NCBI GenBank assembly: GCA_020633465.1
Contig: JACKDN010000012.1
Location: 124,001-188,000 of the forward strand
Source: Myxococcales bacterium
GTDB lineage: Bacteria > Myxococcota_A > Bradymonadia > UBA7976 > UBA1532
Direction: 5' to 3'
Length of the DNA: 64,000 nucleotides
Shown: positions 18,156 through 26,015 of the stretch, one piece after another
How the letters are laid out: the number at the start of each line of letters is the position of its first letter
Numbering within the stretch: the stretch's first letter is position 1
The notes under the pieces: generated by a model
Told to the model about the DNA's origin: nothing
Database searches by the model: none
Seen by the model: the letters and a program-made list of their open reading frames with translations, nothing else
Position numbers and translations under genes: made by a program

Positions 18156-19118
18156 GTGGCGACCAAGCGTTTCCTGTCGGGCATCCAGCCGTCCGGCGAG
18201 CTGCATCTGGGCAACTACTTCGGCGCGATTCGTCAGCACATCGCGAACCAGGACGACGCCTTCTACTTCATCGCGAACTACCACGCGATGACGTCGACGC
18301 GCGACGCCGAGCGCCTGCGCGCGTTCACCTTCGACGTGGCGGCGACCTACCTGGCGCTGGGTCTCGACCCGAACCGCGCGACCTTGTGGCGGCAGTCGGA
18401 CGTGCCCGAGGTGTGCGAGCTGACCTGGCTGCTGATGACCGTCACCGGCATGGGGCTGCTCGAGCGCGCGCACTCGTACAAGGACAAGGTGGCCAACGGC
18501 ATCGTGCCGTCGGCGGCGCTGTTCAACTACCCGGTGTTGATGGCGGCGGACATCCTCGCCTACGAGGCCGACGTGGTGCCGGTGGGCAAGGATCAGGTGC
18601 AGCACCTCGAGATGACCCGCGACATGGCGCAGTCTTTCAATGCGACCTATGGCGAGGTGTTCAAGCTGCCGGTCTTCCAACTCGGCACGCCCGAGCCGGT
18701 GCCCGGCATCGACGGGCGCAAGATGTCGAAGAGCTACGACAACACCATCCCGATCATGGCCAAGGGGAAGGCGCTGAAGAAGCTGGTGATGTCGATCAAG
18801 ACCGACTCGACGCCGCTGGAGGATCCCAAGGATCCCGACACGTGCAGCGTGTTCGCCTTCTACGCGCTGTTCGCCGACGCCGAGCAGCAGGCGGCGATGC
18901 GGGCGAACTACGAAGGCGGCAACTACGGCTACGGACACGCCAAGCTGGCGCTGATCGAGGCCATCGACGCGACGTTCGGCGAGGCGCGGGAGCGCCGCGC
19001 CTACTACGACGCGCACCCCGACGAGGTCGAGGACATCCTGCGCGCCGGCGCCGACAAGGCGCGCACCGTGGCGCGGGGCGTGCTGGATCGGGCGCGCGCG
19101 GCCTGCGGCCTCGGCTGA
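18156..19118 (+). CDS. trpS: Tryptophanyl-tRNA synthetase
   Basis: 320 residues, a compact bacterial TrpRS. It charges tRNA-Trp with tryptophan using ATP. The class I motifs are PSGELHLGN (HIGH-like HLGN, 17-20) and KMSKS (189-193). NYHAMTS and the AADILAY and VGKDQVQHLE strands are characteristic of TrpRS. GTG at 18156 is chosen because GAGGAGGGG ends just before it and the protein then starts ATKRFLSGIQPSG, as in the family. An earlier in-frame start adds 46 unrelated residues overlapping the promoter. It is followed by convergent infA. Confidence 0.96.
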   Translation: MATKRFLSGIQPSGELHLGNYFGAIRQHIANQDDAFYFIANYHAMTSTRDAERLRAFTFDVAATYLALGLDPNRATLWRQSDVPEVCELTWLLMTVTGMGLLERAHSYKDKVANGIVPSAALFNYPVLMAADILAYEADVVPVGKDQVQHLEMTRDMAQSFNATYGEVFKLPVFQLGTPEPVPGIDGRKMSKSYDNTIPIMAKGKALKKLVMSIKTDSTPLEDPKDPDTCSVFAFYALFADAEQQAAMRANYEGGNYGYGHAKLALIEAIDATFGEARERRAYYDAHPDEVEDILRAGADKARTVARGVLDRARAACGLG

Positions 19119-19211
19119 CGGCGTCCGGACGCGCCGGTGGCGTTCCGAGCGGGCACAGCGAGCGGGCTTGGAGCGAGCGTTCGGGGCGTCGCGGCGCGGG
19201 GCCGCGGCGGA

Positions 19212-19430
19212 TCAGCGGGCGCGGTAGGTGATGCGGCCGCGCGTGAGGTCGTAGGGGGACAGCTCGACGGTGACCTTGTCACCGGGCAGGATGCGGATGA
19301 AGAACTTGCGCATCTTGCCCGAGACGTGGGCGAGCACCTTGTGCCCGTTCTCGAGCTCCACCCGGAACATCGCGTTCGGGAGCGGCTCGATGACGGTCCC
19401 CTCGACCGTGATTCCTTCTTCCTTGGCCAC
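19212..19430 (-). CDS. infA: Translation initiation factor IF-1
   Basis: 72 residues, identical in length to E. coli IF-1, and a single OB-fold. Conserved blocks are EGTVIEPLPNAMFRVELENG, HVSGKMRKFFIRILPGDKV and ELSPYDLTRGRITYR. IF-1 occupies the ribosomal A site during initiation. The start is GTG at 19430 with GGAGG upstream. Much longer open frames across it are shadows of the neighbour. It stands alone outside the ribosomal protein operon and is divergent from the Clp-release-factor fusion, 120 bp away. Confidence 0.97.
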   Translation of the reverse strand: MAKEEGITVEGTVIEPLPNAMFRVELENGHKVLAHVSGKMRKFFIRILPGDKVTVELSPYDLTRGRITYRAR

Positions 19431-19550
19431 GACGCCTCCTGGAATGTCGAGGGCGAAAGGATACTGCCGCCGCCGCCATTTACAAGCCCGTTGGCCGCAA
19501 CGTCGGGAAAGAAGACCCTCGGCCCCGGCTGCGTGTAGGCTGCGGCGCCG

Positions 19551-22310
19551 ATGGGTGACGACAACTTCGAAGACGCGCTCGACCGCGATGGGCAGGATCT
19601 GGTGGCCGCCGCGCACGCAGGCGAGCTGCCGCCAGTGGACGAGCGGGGCGCCCTCGTCGACCAGGTGATCGACTTGCTCGACCGCGGCCGCCCGGTGTTG
19701 CTGACCGGACCGGCCGGCGTGGGCAAGACCGCCATCGTGCACGCGGTCGCGGCGCGCTTCGCGGCGCGCCGGCGCGGGGCGCTGCGGCAGATGAGCACCA
19801 CCGCGATGATGTCGCGCACGCGCTACATCGGCGAGTGGGAGTCGAAGACGCTGGCGGTGGCCGAGGCGGCCCGCGAGCTGGACGCGGTGCTGTACTTCTC
19901 GGACATCTGGCACCTGCCGGTGGCCGGCCGCACGTCCAACAGCCCGCGCAACATGCTCGAGGCGCTGCGCCCGCTGATCGAGGGCGGCAAGCTGCGCGTG
20001 CTGGGCGAGGCGCAGCCCGAGCTGCAGCGCCAGATGGACAAGGTGCCCGGCTTCACCGCGCTGTTCACCGAGGTGGCCGTGCCGCCCCTGGACGATGACG
20101 CCGCCGATCGCGTGCTGCAGCGCGCCGCCGAGCGCGCCCGCGTCACCCTCGACGCCGACCTGCGCCGCGCGCTGTTCCGCCTGACCGGCACCTTCCTCGC
20201 CAGCCGCCCGCAGCCCGGCCCGGCGCTGAACCTGCTGCAGCAGGTGGTCGACCACGCCGACGATCTGCGCGCCGCTGGCGAGGCCCCGACCATCGACGAG
20301 GCCTACGTCGAGCACGTCTTCTCGCTGTACACGGGCCTGCCGCGCTTCGTCGTCTCGCCGCGCGTCACCCGCCCGGCCCGCGACATCCGCGCCTGGTTCG
20401 AGGACCGCATCGTCGGCCAGTCCGAGGCCATCGAGGCCGTCGTCGAGACCATCGCCCTGTTCAAGGCCGGCCTGCAGGATCCTCAGCGCCCCCTGGGCAC
20501 CTTCCTGTTCGTCGGCCCCACCGGCGTCGGCAAGACCGAGCTGGCCCGCGCCCTGGCCACCTACCTGTTCGGCAGCGCCACCCGCCTGCTGCGCTTCGAC
20601 CTGTCCGAGTTCAAGGACTACCACGCCTTCGAGATGCTGCTGGGCAACCCGCGCGACCCCACGCGCCCGGCCCGGCTGGTCGATCCCGTGCGCGCGCAGC
20701 CCTTCCAGGTGGTGCTGCTCGACGAGCTCGAGAAGGCGCACCCCAACGTCTACGATCTGCTGCTGCCGGTCTTGGACGAGGGCCGCCTGACGCCGCCCGG
20801 TGGCCGCACCGTCGACTTCCGCAACACCATCCTCATCGCGACCTCGAACGTCGGCGCGCAGGCGTCCGACCACGCGGTGGGCTTCGGCGCGACCGCCGAC
20901 GCGGGCAGCCGGCGCAAGCGCATCCTCGAGGCGCTCGAGTCGACCTTCCGGCCCGAATTCCTCAATCGTTTCCAACACGTGGTGGTGTTCCACCCGCTCG
21001 ATCAGGCGCAGGTGCGCGCGGTGGCGCGGCACGAGCTGCGGCGCATCCTGCAGCGCGAGGGCATCACGCGGCGCAACCTGGTGGTCGAGATCGACGACGC
21101 CGCGCTCGACGTCGTGCTGGCGCGCGGCTACGACCCGCGCTACGGCGCCCGCGCGCTGAAGCGCGAGCTGCAGCGCCAGCTGGTGCTGCCCCTGGCGATG
21201 ACGCTGATGGAGCGCGCCGTCGACCCCGGCGCCATCCTGCGCGTGGCCGATCGCGACGGGCAGCTGCGCGTGCGCGTGATCGACACCGCCGACAGCCGCG
21301 CGCACCGGCGCGAGCAGGCGCCGGTCGAGGTCGAGCCGGGCCGCAAGCTGGACGGCGACGCGCTGCGCGCGGCGGTAGACGCGGTGTCGGCGACGCTGGC
21401 GGCCCTGGCGAAGCGCGTGGACGAGCCGCACCTGCTGGTCGAGCGCGACCGCCTGGTCGAGCTGCGCGCCGAGCCCGACTTCTGGCGCGACCCGCGCGCG
21501 GCCGCGCGCGACCTGCGCGACCTGGATCGCGTGAACGAGACGCTCGACCGCCTGGACGCCCTGCGCGTGCGCCGCGACGCGCTGGTCGAGGTGATGGCCG
21601 GGGCGGACAGCCGGCGCCGCAAGGCCGACGCCGCCAACCGGCTGGGGCAGCTCGAGGCGGCGGTCGCGCGCGCGACCCGCGAGCTGTGGGCGATGGGCCC
21701 CGACGGCCGCTGGGACGCGCTGCTCGAGGTCGCGCCCATCGGCCCCGAGGGGCGCCTCGCGCGCGACCTGCTGGTCGAGGTCTACCGCGGCTGGGCCCGC
21801 GGCCGCGGCGGCGCCGCCGAGTGGCTGTTCGAGCCGCGCGACGACGGCGAGCCCGCGATGCTGGCGGTCAAGGGCCCGTACCCGTTCGGCTACCTGCGCC
21901 TCGAAGCCGGCCTGCACCGCGTGCGCCGCGGCGAAGACCACGGCGCCGCGCGCGTGCGTCTCGCGCCCTGGACCGACGCCGCCGACGACGTCCGCTTCGG
22001 CGAGCACCGCGCCCTGAAGGTCGAGGGCCAGTTCGGCGGCCAGCTGCGCTCGCGCCTGACCTGCGACGGCGGCCTGGTGCTGCAGAACGAGCGCTCGCTG
22101 ACCGCCAACCGCGACCTGGCCGCCGAGGTGGCGCCCTCGTGGGCCGCCGCCGCCCCACCGAGCGACGTGGTGGTGCGCCGCTACGACCTCGAACCCTTCC
22201 GCCTGCGCGACACCCTGCTCGACCTCACCACCGGCCGCGCGGATGTGTTGGTGGGCGACGCCTTCCACGACCTGCTCGGCCGCCGCCTCGACACCGCCAC
22301 CCAGGACTGA
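19551..22310 (+). CDS. Clp-type double AAA+ ATPase fused to a GGQ release-factor-like domain
   Basis: 919 residues with no Clp N-domain. D1 (about 30-260) has Walker A GPAGVGKT (53-60), but its Walker B is LYFSDIW, with Ile119 in place of the catalytic Glu. D2 (about 285-580) is intact: GPTGVGKTE (322-330), VVLLDELEKAHP (Asp391, Glu392), SNVGAQ, and a ClpB-D2-small end. A helical linker follows. From about 640 the protein resembles RF1/RF2: EPDFWRDPRAAARDL (PCRF-like), KGPYPFGYLRLEAGLHRVRR, GGQ at 829-831 inside VEGQFGGQLRSRLT, VLQNERSLTANRDLA, and an RF-like C-terminus RADVLVGDAFHDLL. No codon-reading SPF or PxT tripeptide is seen. Inference: ATP-driven unfolding coupled to peptidyl-tRNA hydrolysis (ribosome rescue), or a decayed RF fold used for ribosome binding. 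Confidence 0.9.
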   Translation: MGDDNFEDALDRDGQDLVAAAHAGELPPVDERGALVDQVIDLLDRGRPVLLTGPAGVGKTAIVHAVAARFAARRRGALRQMSTTAMMSRTRYIGEWESKTLAVAEAARELDAVLYFSDIWHLPVAGRTSNSPRNMLEALRPLIEGGKLRVLGEAQPELQRQMDKVPGFTALFTEVAVPPLDDDAADRVLQRAAERARVTLDADLRRALFRLTGTFLASRPQPGPALNLLQQVVDHADDLRAAGEAPTIDEAYVEHVFSLYTGLPRFVVSPRVTRPARDIRAWFEDRIVGQSEAIEAVVETIALFKAGLQDPQRPLGTFLFVGPTGVGKTELARALATYLFGSATRLLRFDLSEFKDYHAFEMLLGNPRDPTRPARLVDPVRAQPFQVVLLDELEKAHPNVYDLLLPVLDEGRLTPPGGRTVDFRNTILIATSNVGAQASDHAVGFGATADAGSRRKRILEALESTFRPEFLNRFQHVVVFHPLDQAQVRAVARHELRRILQREGITRRNLVVEIDDAALDVVLARGYDPRYGARALKRELQRQLVLPLAMTLMERAVDPGAILRVADRDGQLRVRVIDTADSRAHRREQAPVEVEPGRKLDGDALRAAVDAVSATLAALAKRVDEPHLLVERDRLVELRAEPDFWRDPRAAARDLRDLDRVNETLDRLDALRVRRDALVEVMAGADSRRRKADAANRLGQLEAAVARATRELWAMGPDGRWDALLEVAPIGPEGRLARDLLVEVYRGWARGRGGAAEWLFEPRDDGEPAMLAVKGPYPFGYLRLEAGLHRVRRGEDHGAARVRLAPWTDAADDVRFGEHRALKVEGQFGGQLRSRLTCDGGLVLQNERSLTANRDLAAEVAPSWAAAAPPSDVVVRRYDLEPFRLRDTLLDLTTGRADVLVGDAFHDLLGRRLDTATQD

Positions 22311-22360
22311 CCACCGCAGCGGCCACCCACCCACCCACGACCGATCGCCGCGGCGCCAAC

Positions 22361-22390
22361 GTGCCCGTGCCCGTGCCCGTGCCCGTGCCC
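22361..22390. repeat. (GTGCCC)5 hexanucleotide array
   Basis: Five perfect head-to-tail copies of GTGCCC in intergenic DNA, preceded by GATCGCCGCGGCG. Confidence 0.95.
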
Positions 22391-22484
22391 GATGCCGGTC
22401 GAGAACCACGCCCGCGATCCCGCTCGACCCGAGATCCAGCACACCAGGACCCCCGCACCCACGACTGATCGCCGCGGCGGTCCC

Positions 22485-22514
22485 TTGACCTTGACCTTGA
22501 CCGTGCCCCTGACC
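22485..22514. repeat. Hexanucleotide array, TTGACC type
   Basis: Three TTGACC copies, then GTGCCC and CTGACC, again preceded by GATCGCCGCGGCG. The complement, GGTCAA, is the unit of the array at 60935-60970. Confidence 0.92.
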
Positions 22515-22568
22515 GACCGAGCGCCACGCCCTCGCTCCTGCGCCGCGTGCGATCGCGCGCCGCGTTCC

Positions 22569-22610
22569 GGCGACGGCGACGTCGACGGCCACGGCAACGG
22601 CAACGGCCAG
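22569..22610. repeat. Hexanucleotide array, GGCGAC/GGCAAC type
   Basis: Seven hexamers in the order GGCGAC, GGCGAC, GTCGAC, GGCCAC, GGCAAC, GGCAAC, GGCCAG. The first 20 bases recur exactly at 25497, in the same order. Confidence 0.92.
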
Positions 22611-22712
22611 TGAGCGCCGCGGCGAAACGACCCCTCCTCGCACAACCCCACGGATGACCGCGGACCATCCGGTCGGTTAGGGTACGCCGAACCACCACGC
22701 AGGAGCGGTCAC

Positions 22713-24026
22713 ATGCCGGGCGACGGGACCGACGACGACGACATCAAGGCCGTCTTTCGAGCGGCCAACGCCGAGAAGGACGAGAAGCAAGCCGAGGAGA
22801 CCGAAGCAGCGCCGACGGCGAAGCCCAAGAAGCGCCGCGCCGCTAAGCCGAAGGGCGAAGCGAAGCCGAAGGCCGAGGCGACCCCGAAGGCAGCGGCGAC
22901 CCCGAAGGCAGCGGCGACCCCGAAGGCCGAGGCGACCCCGAAGGCCGAGGCGACCCCGAAGGCCAAACCCCGCGCCAAGCGCGCGCAGAAGAAGCGCAAG
23001 TCGCCCGGCCGCGTGCGCCTGTTCGACATCAGTCCTCGGGCCTGGGAGCATCCCACCGATCGCGCCGCGCTCAGTGGTCTGCGCAAGATCACCGGCTTCG
23101 ACCGCGTGCTGAAGTCGTTCGCCGGCCTGGTCAGCGAGCGCTCGCTGCGCCTGCTCTTCCTCGCCAACGCGGTGCGCGTCAACGGCGACCAGTTCAGCGA
23201 CCTGCACCAGCTCTTGATCGAGTGCTGCGACGTGCTCGACTACGGCGACGTGCCCGAGCTGTACGTCACGCAGACGCCGCTGGTGAACGCGGGCTGCGTG
23301 GGCATCGACAAGCCCTTCCTGGTGCTGAACTCGGGCCTGCTCGAGCTGCTCGATCACGACGAGCTGCGCTTCGTCGTCGGCCACGAGCTGGGGCACGCGC
23401 TGTCGGGCCACGCGCTGTACCGCACCATGCTGGCCATCCTGCTGAACCTGGGCATGCGCATCGGCCTGCCGGTGGCCAACGCGGTGCTGGTGGGCGTCGT
23501 GCTGGCGCTGCAGGAGTGGGCGCGCAAGGCCGAGCTGTCGTGCGATCGCGCGGGCCTCTTGTGCCTGCAGGATCCCGAGGTCGCGTACCGCGTGCAGATG
23601 AAGATGGCGGGCGGCAAGCGCACCGGCGAGATGAGCCTCGACAGCTTCGTCGAGCAGGCGCGCGAGTACGAGAACGACGGCGACGTGTTCGACTCGGCGC
23701 TGAAGCTGCTGATGCTGCTGCGCCGCAGCCATCCGTTCCCGGTGCTGCGCCTGGCCGAGCTGAAGCGCTGGGTCGACAGCGGCGAGTACGACAAGGTCAT
23801 CGCCGGCGATTACCCCAAGCGCTCGTCGGGCGCGTCCGACATCCGCGAGGACGTCACCGCCGGCGCCGAGCACTTCCGCGAGCGCTGGACCAAGCGCGAC
23901 GACGCGCTCAGTCGGCTGGTGCAGGACGTCGGCGGCGCCCTGGGCGAGCTGGGCACGACGGTGCGCGACATCTTCAAGCGGGGCGGCGGCGACGACGCGG
24001 GCGACGACGACTCGGCGTCGACTTGA
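22713..24026 (+). CDS. M48-family zinc metallopeptidase with Lys/Ala/Pro N-terminal repeat
   Basis: 437 residues. The N-terminal ~100 are low-complexity: acidic to residue 35, then basic KAEATP/KAAATP repeats. The peptidase domain follows, with the zinc motif HELGH (224-228) in FVVGHELGHALSGHALYRT and Glu274 in KAELSCDRAGLL as likely third ligand. Helices around 235-270 are hydrophobic and may be membrane-embedded, as in HtpX-type enzymes. Family members degrade misfolded membrane or envelope proteins; no signal peptide is visible. It shares TGATG with the next gene, so at least two genes are coupled. The hexameric repeat DNA inside the N-terminus probably varies in copy number. Confidence 0.9.
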   Translation: MPGDGTDDDDIKAVFRAANAEKDEKQAEETEAAPTAKPKKRRAAKPKGEAKPKAEATPKAAATPKAAATPKAEATPKAEATPKAKPRAKRAQKKRKSPGRVRLFDISPRAWEHPTDRAALSGLRKITGFDRVLKSFAGLVSERSLRLLFLANAVRVNGDQFSDLHQLLIECCDVLDYGDVPELYVTQTPLVNAGCVGIDKPFLVLNSGLLELLDHDELRFVVGHELGHALSGHALYRTMLAILLNLGMRIGLPVANAVLVGVVLALQEWARKAELSCDRAGLLCLQDPEVAYRVQMKMAGGKRTGEMSLDSFVEQAREYENDGDVFDSALKLLMLLRRSHPFPVLRLAELKRWVDSGEYDKVIAGDYPKRSSGASDIREDVTAGAEHFRERWTKRDDALSRLVQDVGGALGELGTTVRDIFKRGGGDDAGDDDSAST

Positions 24027-25390
24027 TGCGTCAGGTTTTGCTCATCGGCGCGCTGCTGGTCGCGACGAGCGCGCGCGCGGCGCCGTTGGACGACTGGCTG
24101 GCGGCGCTGCCGAAGGACGCCGACGTCGTGGTGGTGCCCGAGGTGCGGCGGGCCGTCGGGCCGGTGTCCGACGCCGTCGCGCGGCTGCTGCGCCACCCAG
24201 GCATCGCGCGGCTGACGCAAGAGGCGCGGGTGGCCGCCGAGCTGCGCTGGGGCTTCGAGCCGCTCGACCTGAAGGGCCACGCGGACCGTGGGCTGGATGT
24301 CGCCGGCCCAGCGCTGCTGAGCGACGCGGCGATCGTGCTGCCGATGAAGGGGCCGCAGGCGGCCGAGGACTACCTGACGGCGGCGCTCGGCGTGCAGCTC
24401 GAGGCGGCGACCGTGGCCGGCCGCAAGGGCTGGCGCACCGACGACGGCGTGGCGGTCTTCCGCGACGGCCTGGTGTTCGCGGCGCGAGACGAGAAGCGGC
24501 TGAAGGCCCTCCTGGAGGCGCCGACCGCGCCGCCGGCCGCCCTCGAGGGCTGCCCGGTGGGGCGAGGCGAGGCCGATCTGTACGTCCTGCTGCGCAAGAA
24601 GCCGCTGGGCGGCGGCTGCGTGACCGCCCGCTTCGATCCCGATCGCGTGGTGGTCCTGGGGCGCTTCGGCGGGGGCGGCGGCTGGCTGGCCGAGGGCGAC
24701 GCCGGGCTGTGGGATCTGCTGGGGGCCGACGCGACGGGCGCGATGGCCGTACGCCTGGACGCCGGCGCCGCCCGCGACGCGCGGGCCCTGTTCGAGAAGC
24801 ACCTGCCTGGGCTCGGACGCCTGCTCGACGGCCGGCTGGCCGCGTCCGCCGGGCCGGCGCTGACGGATCTCACCGTCGCGCTCGGCGTCACCGACGAGGC
24901 CGCCGCCGAGAAGGCGCTGAGCGCGTTGCTGCGCAAGGTGCCGCCGACGACCGCCAAGGTGCGGCCGATGGTCGACGGCGGCTTCCGGCTGACGCCGATC
25001 CTGCCCGCCGAGCTGCCGCCCGACGCGCCGGTGCCGCAGGACGCCTGGGTGGGCACGCAGGCGGGCGCCCTGGTGGCGACCACGCGCGTCGATCCCGGCA
25101 AGCCGAAGGGCGATCCGCGGCGCGTCACGCCGGGCGGGCCCGACGTCGAGGCGTTGAAGGCGGCGGGCCTGGCGCTGCTGGCCCGCGTCGGCGGACCGCC
25201 CCACGACGGGCTGGCCTGGTTCGACGCGCTGCGCGGGCTGGTGCGCGACGAGCTGGGCTTCGACGCCGAGACGCTGCGTGATCTCACCGGCGCGGTGGCG
25301 TACGTCGGCGCACACGTCGCGGCGTTGACCGTGGCGCTGACGCGGCGGGGGAAGGGACTCGACCTGCGGGTCGAGCTGGTGACGCTGTGA
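24026..25390 (+). CDS. Secreted protein of unknown function, coupled to the M48 gene
   Basis: 454 residues. A cleavable signal peptide (RQVLLIGALLVATSARA, cut before AAPLDDW) is followed by an alpha/beta body with repeated strand-helix units, such as ALGVTDEAAAEKALSALLRK and AVYVGAHVAALTVAL-like segments. Two Cys (GCPVG, GGGCVTARF) could form a disulfide. The overall look recalls the DUF3352-type substrate-like proteins, but I cannot confirm it. The ATG at 24026 overlaps the M48 stop by one base. The next frame begins at its stop. Confidence 0.8.
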   Translation: MRQVLLIGALLVATSARAAPLDDWLAALPKDADVVVVPEVRRAVGPVSDAVARLLRHPGIARLTQEARVAAELRWGFEPLDLKGHADRGLDVAGPALLSDAAIVLPMKGPQAAEDYLTAALGVQLEAATVAGRKGWRTDDGVAVFRDGLVFAARDEKRLKALLEAPTAPPAALEGCPVGRGEADLYVLLRKKPLGGGCVTARFDPDRVVVLGRFGGGGGWLAEGDAGLWDLLGADATGAMAVRLDAGAARDARALFEKHLPGLGRLLDGRLAASAGPALTDLTVALGVTDEAAAEKALSALLRKVPPTTAKVRPMVDGGFRLTPILPAELPPDAPVPQDAWVGTQAGALVATTRVDPGKPKGDPRRVTPGGPDVEALKAAGLALLARVGGPPHDGLAWFDALRGLVRDELGFDAETLRDLTGAVAYVGAHVAALTVALTRRGKGLDLRVELVTL

Positions 25391-25496
25391 GGGAGGGGGC
25401 GGGGCTGCGTGGGTGCGGGACGGCGGTCCGACGGAGCGTGGGTAGCTTGGCGCGTCACGTCGGGTCGTCGCGCGGGGACGGTGAGCGGACGGTCTC

Positions 25497-25532
25497 GGCG
25501 ACGGCGACGTCGACGGCAACGGCAACGGCAAC
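25497..25532. repeat. Hexanucleotide array, GGCGAC/GGCAAC type
   Basis: Six hexamers: GGCGAC twice, GTCGAC, GGCAAC three times. It is almost the same ordered array as at 22569. It lies between two genes, upstream of the probable start of the next one. Confidence 0.92.
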
Positions 25533-25533
25533 G

Positions 25534-26013
25534 GTGGTGCGGCGCTGGGATGGTCCGACCGCCCTGCCGAGTCGGAGCGTTCGCGCGCTGGTGAGCGGGG
25601 CGCTGAGCCTCGTGTTGGCGCTCGGGTGCAGCGGCAATGACGCGCCCGAGGCGCCGCCGAGCGCGCCGGCGCCGGCCGAGAAGTCATCGCGCACGGCGCC
25701 GACGCCGCCGGCGGCCGAGAAGGCGGCCCAGGGGTGGGGGCGGGCGGTGCCCGACGAGCCCTCGCCGGCCGCCAAGGGTCTGTACCGCCGCGCGGTCGAC
25801 CTGCAGACCGCGGGCAACCTCGACGGCGCGCGGGCGCTGCTCGACGAGGTCGCGCGCGAGTACGGCGACACGCGCTTCGGCGCGCGGCTGACGCTGCGTG
25901 GGCCCTCGACGGCCAGCACCGCGGCGGTGGTCGGCCTGGTCGGCGGGCTGGCGGCGCCCTTCCTGCTGCACGCGTGGCAGGCCGCGAAGCCGGCGCAGAA
26001 GAAGGCGCCCTGA
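25534..26013 (+). CDS. Small lipoprotein with TPR-like segment and C-terminal membrane helix
   Basis: About 159 residues. RALVSGALSLVLALGC gives a lipobox, then a Pro/Ala linker, a helical pair PAAKGLYRRAVDLQTAGNLD like one TPR, and a hydrophobic C-terminal helix VVGLVGGLAAPFLLHAW. The start is uncertain. GTG at 25534 (used) leaves the repeat array outside the gene. GTG at 25591 would give a very short signal peptide. GTG at 25387 overlaps the previous stop but adds about 50 residues encoded partly by the hexamer repeat. Function unknown. It is probably co-transcribed with the genes on both sides. Confidence 0.65.
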   Translation: MVRRWDGPTALPSRSVRALVSGALSLVLALGCSGNDAPEAPPSAPAPAEKSSRTAPTPPAAEKAAQGWGRAVPDEPSPAAKGLYRRAVDLQTAGNLDGARALLDEVAREYGDTRFGARLTLRGPSTASTAAVVGLVGGLAAPFLLHAWQAAKPAQKKAP

Positions 26014-26015
26014 GC

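Larger units (their letters stand above)
22311..22712. other. 402-bp intergenic region made of repeat modules
   Basis: Contains no recognisable gene. It is built of three hexanucleotide arrays (listed separately). The first two are each preceded by a copy of GATCGCCGCGGCG (about 22343 and 22469). A conventional ribosome site (CAGGAGCGGTCAC) precedes the M48 gene at 22713. Confidence 0.6.

Noticed and set aside
19431..22643. Minus-strand open frame opposite the Clp-release-factor gene, continuous with infA
   Set aside because: IF-1 begins at the GTG at 19430 with a ribosome site and ends as a standard 72-residue protein; the extension is an antisense shadow.
22860..22975. 18-bp repeats at the start of the M48 gene as an intergenic hexamer array
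   Set aside because: They are in frame, encode KAEATP/KAAATP and lie after a good ribosome site, so they belong to the protein's N-terminus.
25387..25533. GTG at 25387 as the start of the small lipoprotein
   Set aside because: It would place about 50 arginine-, serine- and Ala/Thr-rich residues, some encoded by the hexamer array, before the signal peptide, which would then not work as a lipoprotein signal.
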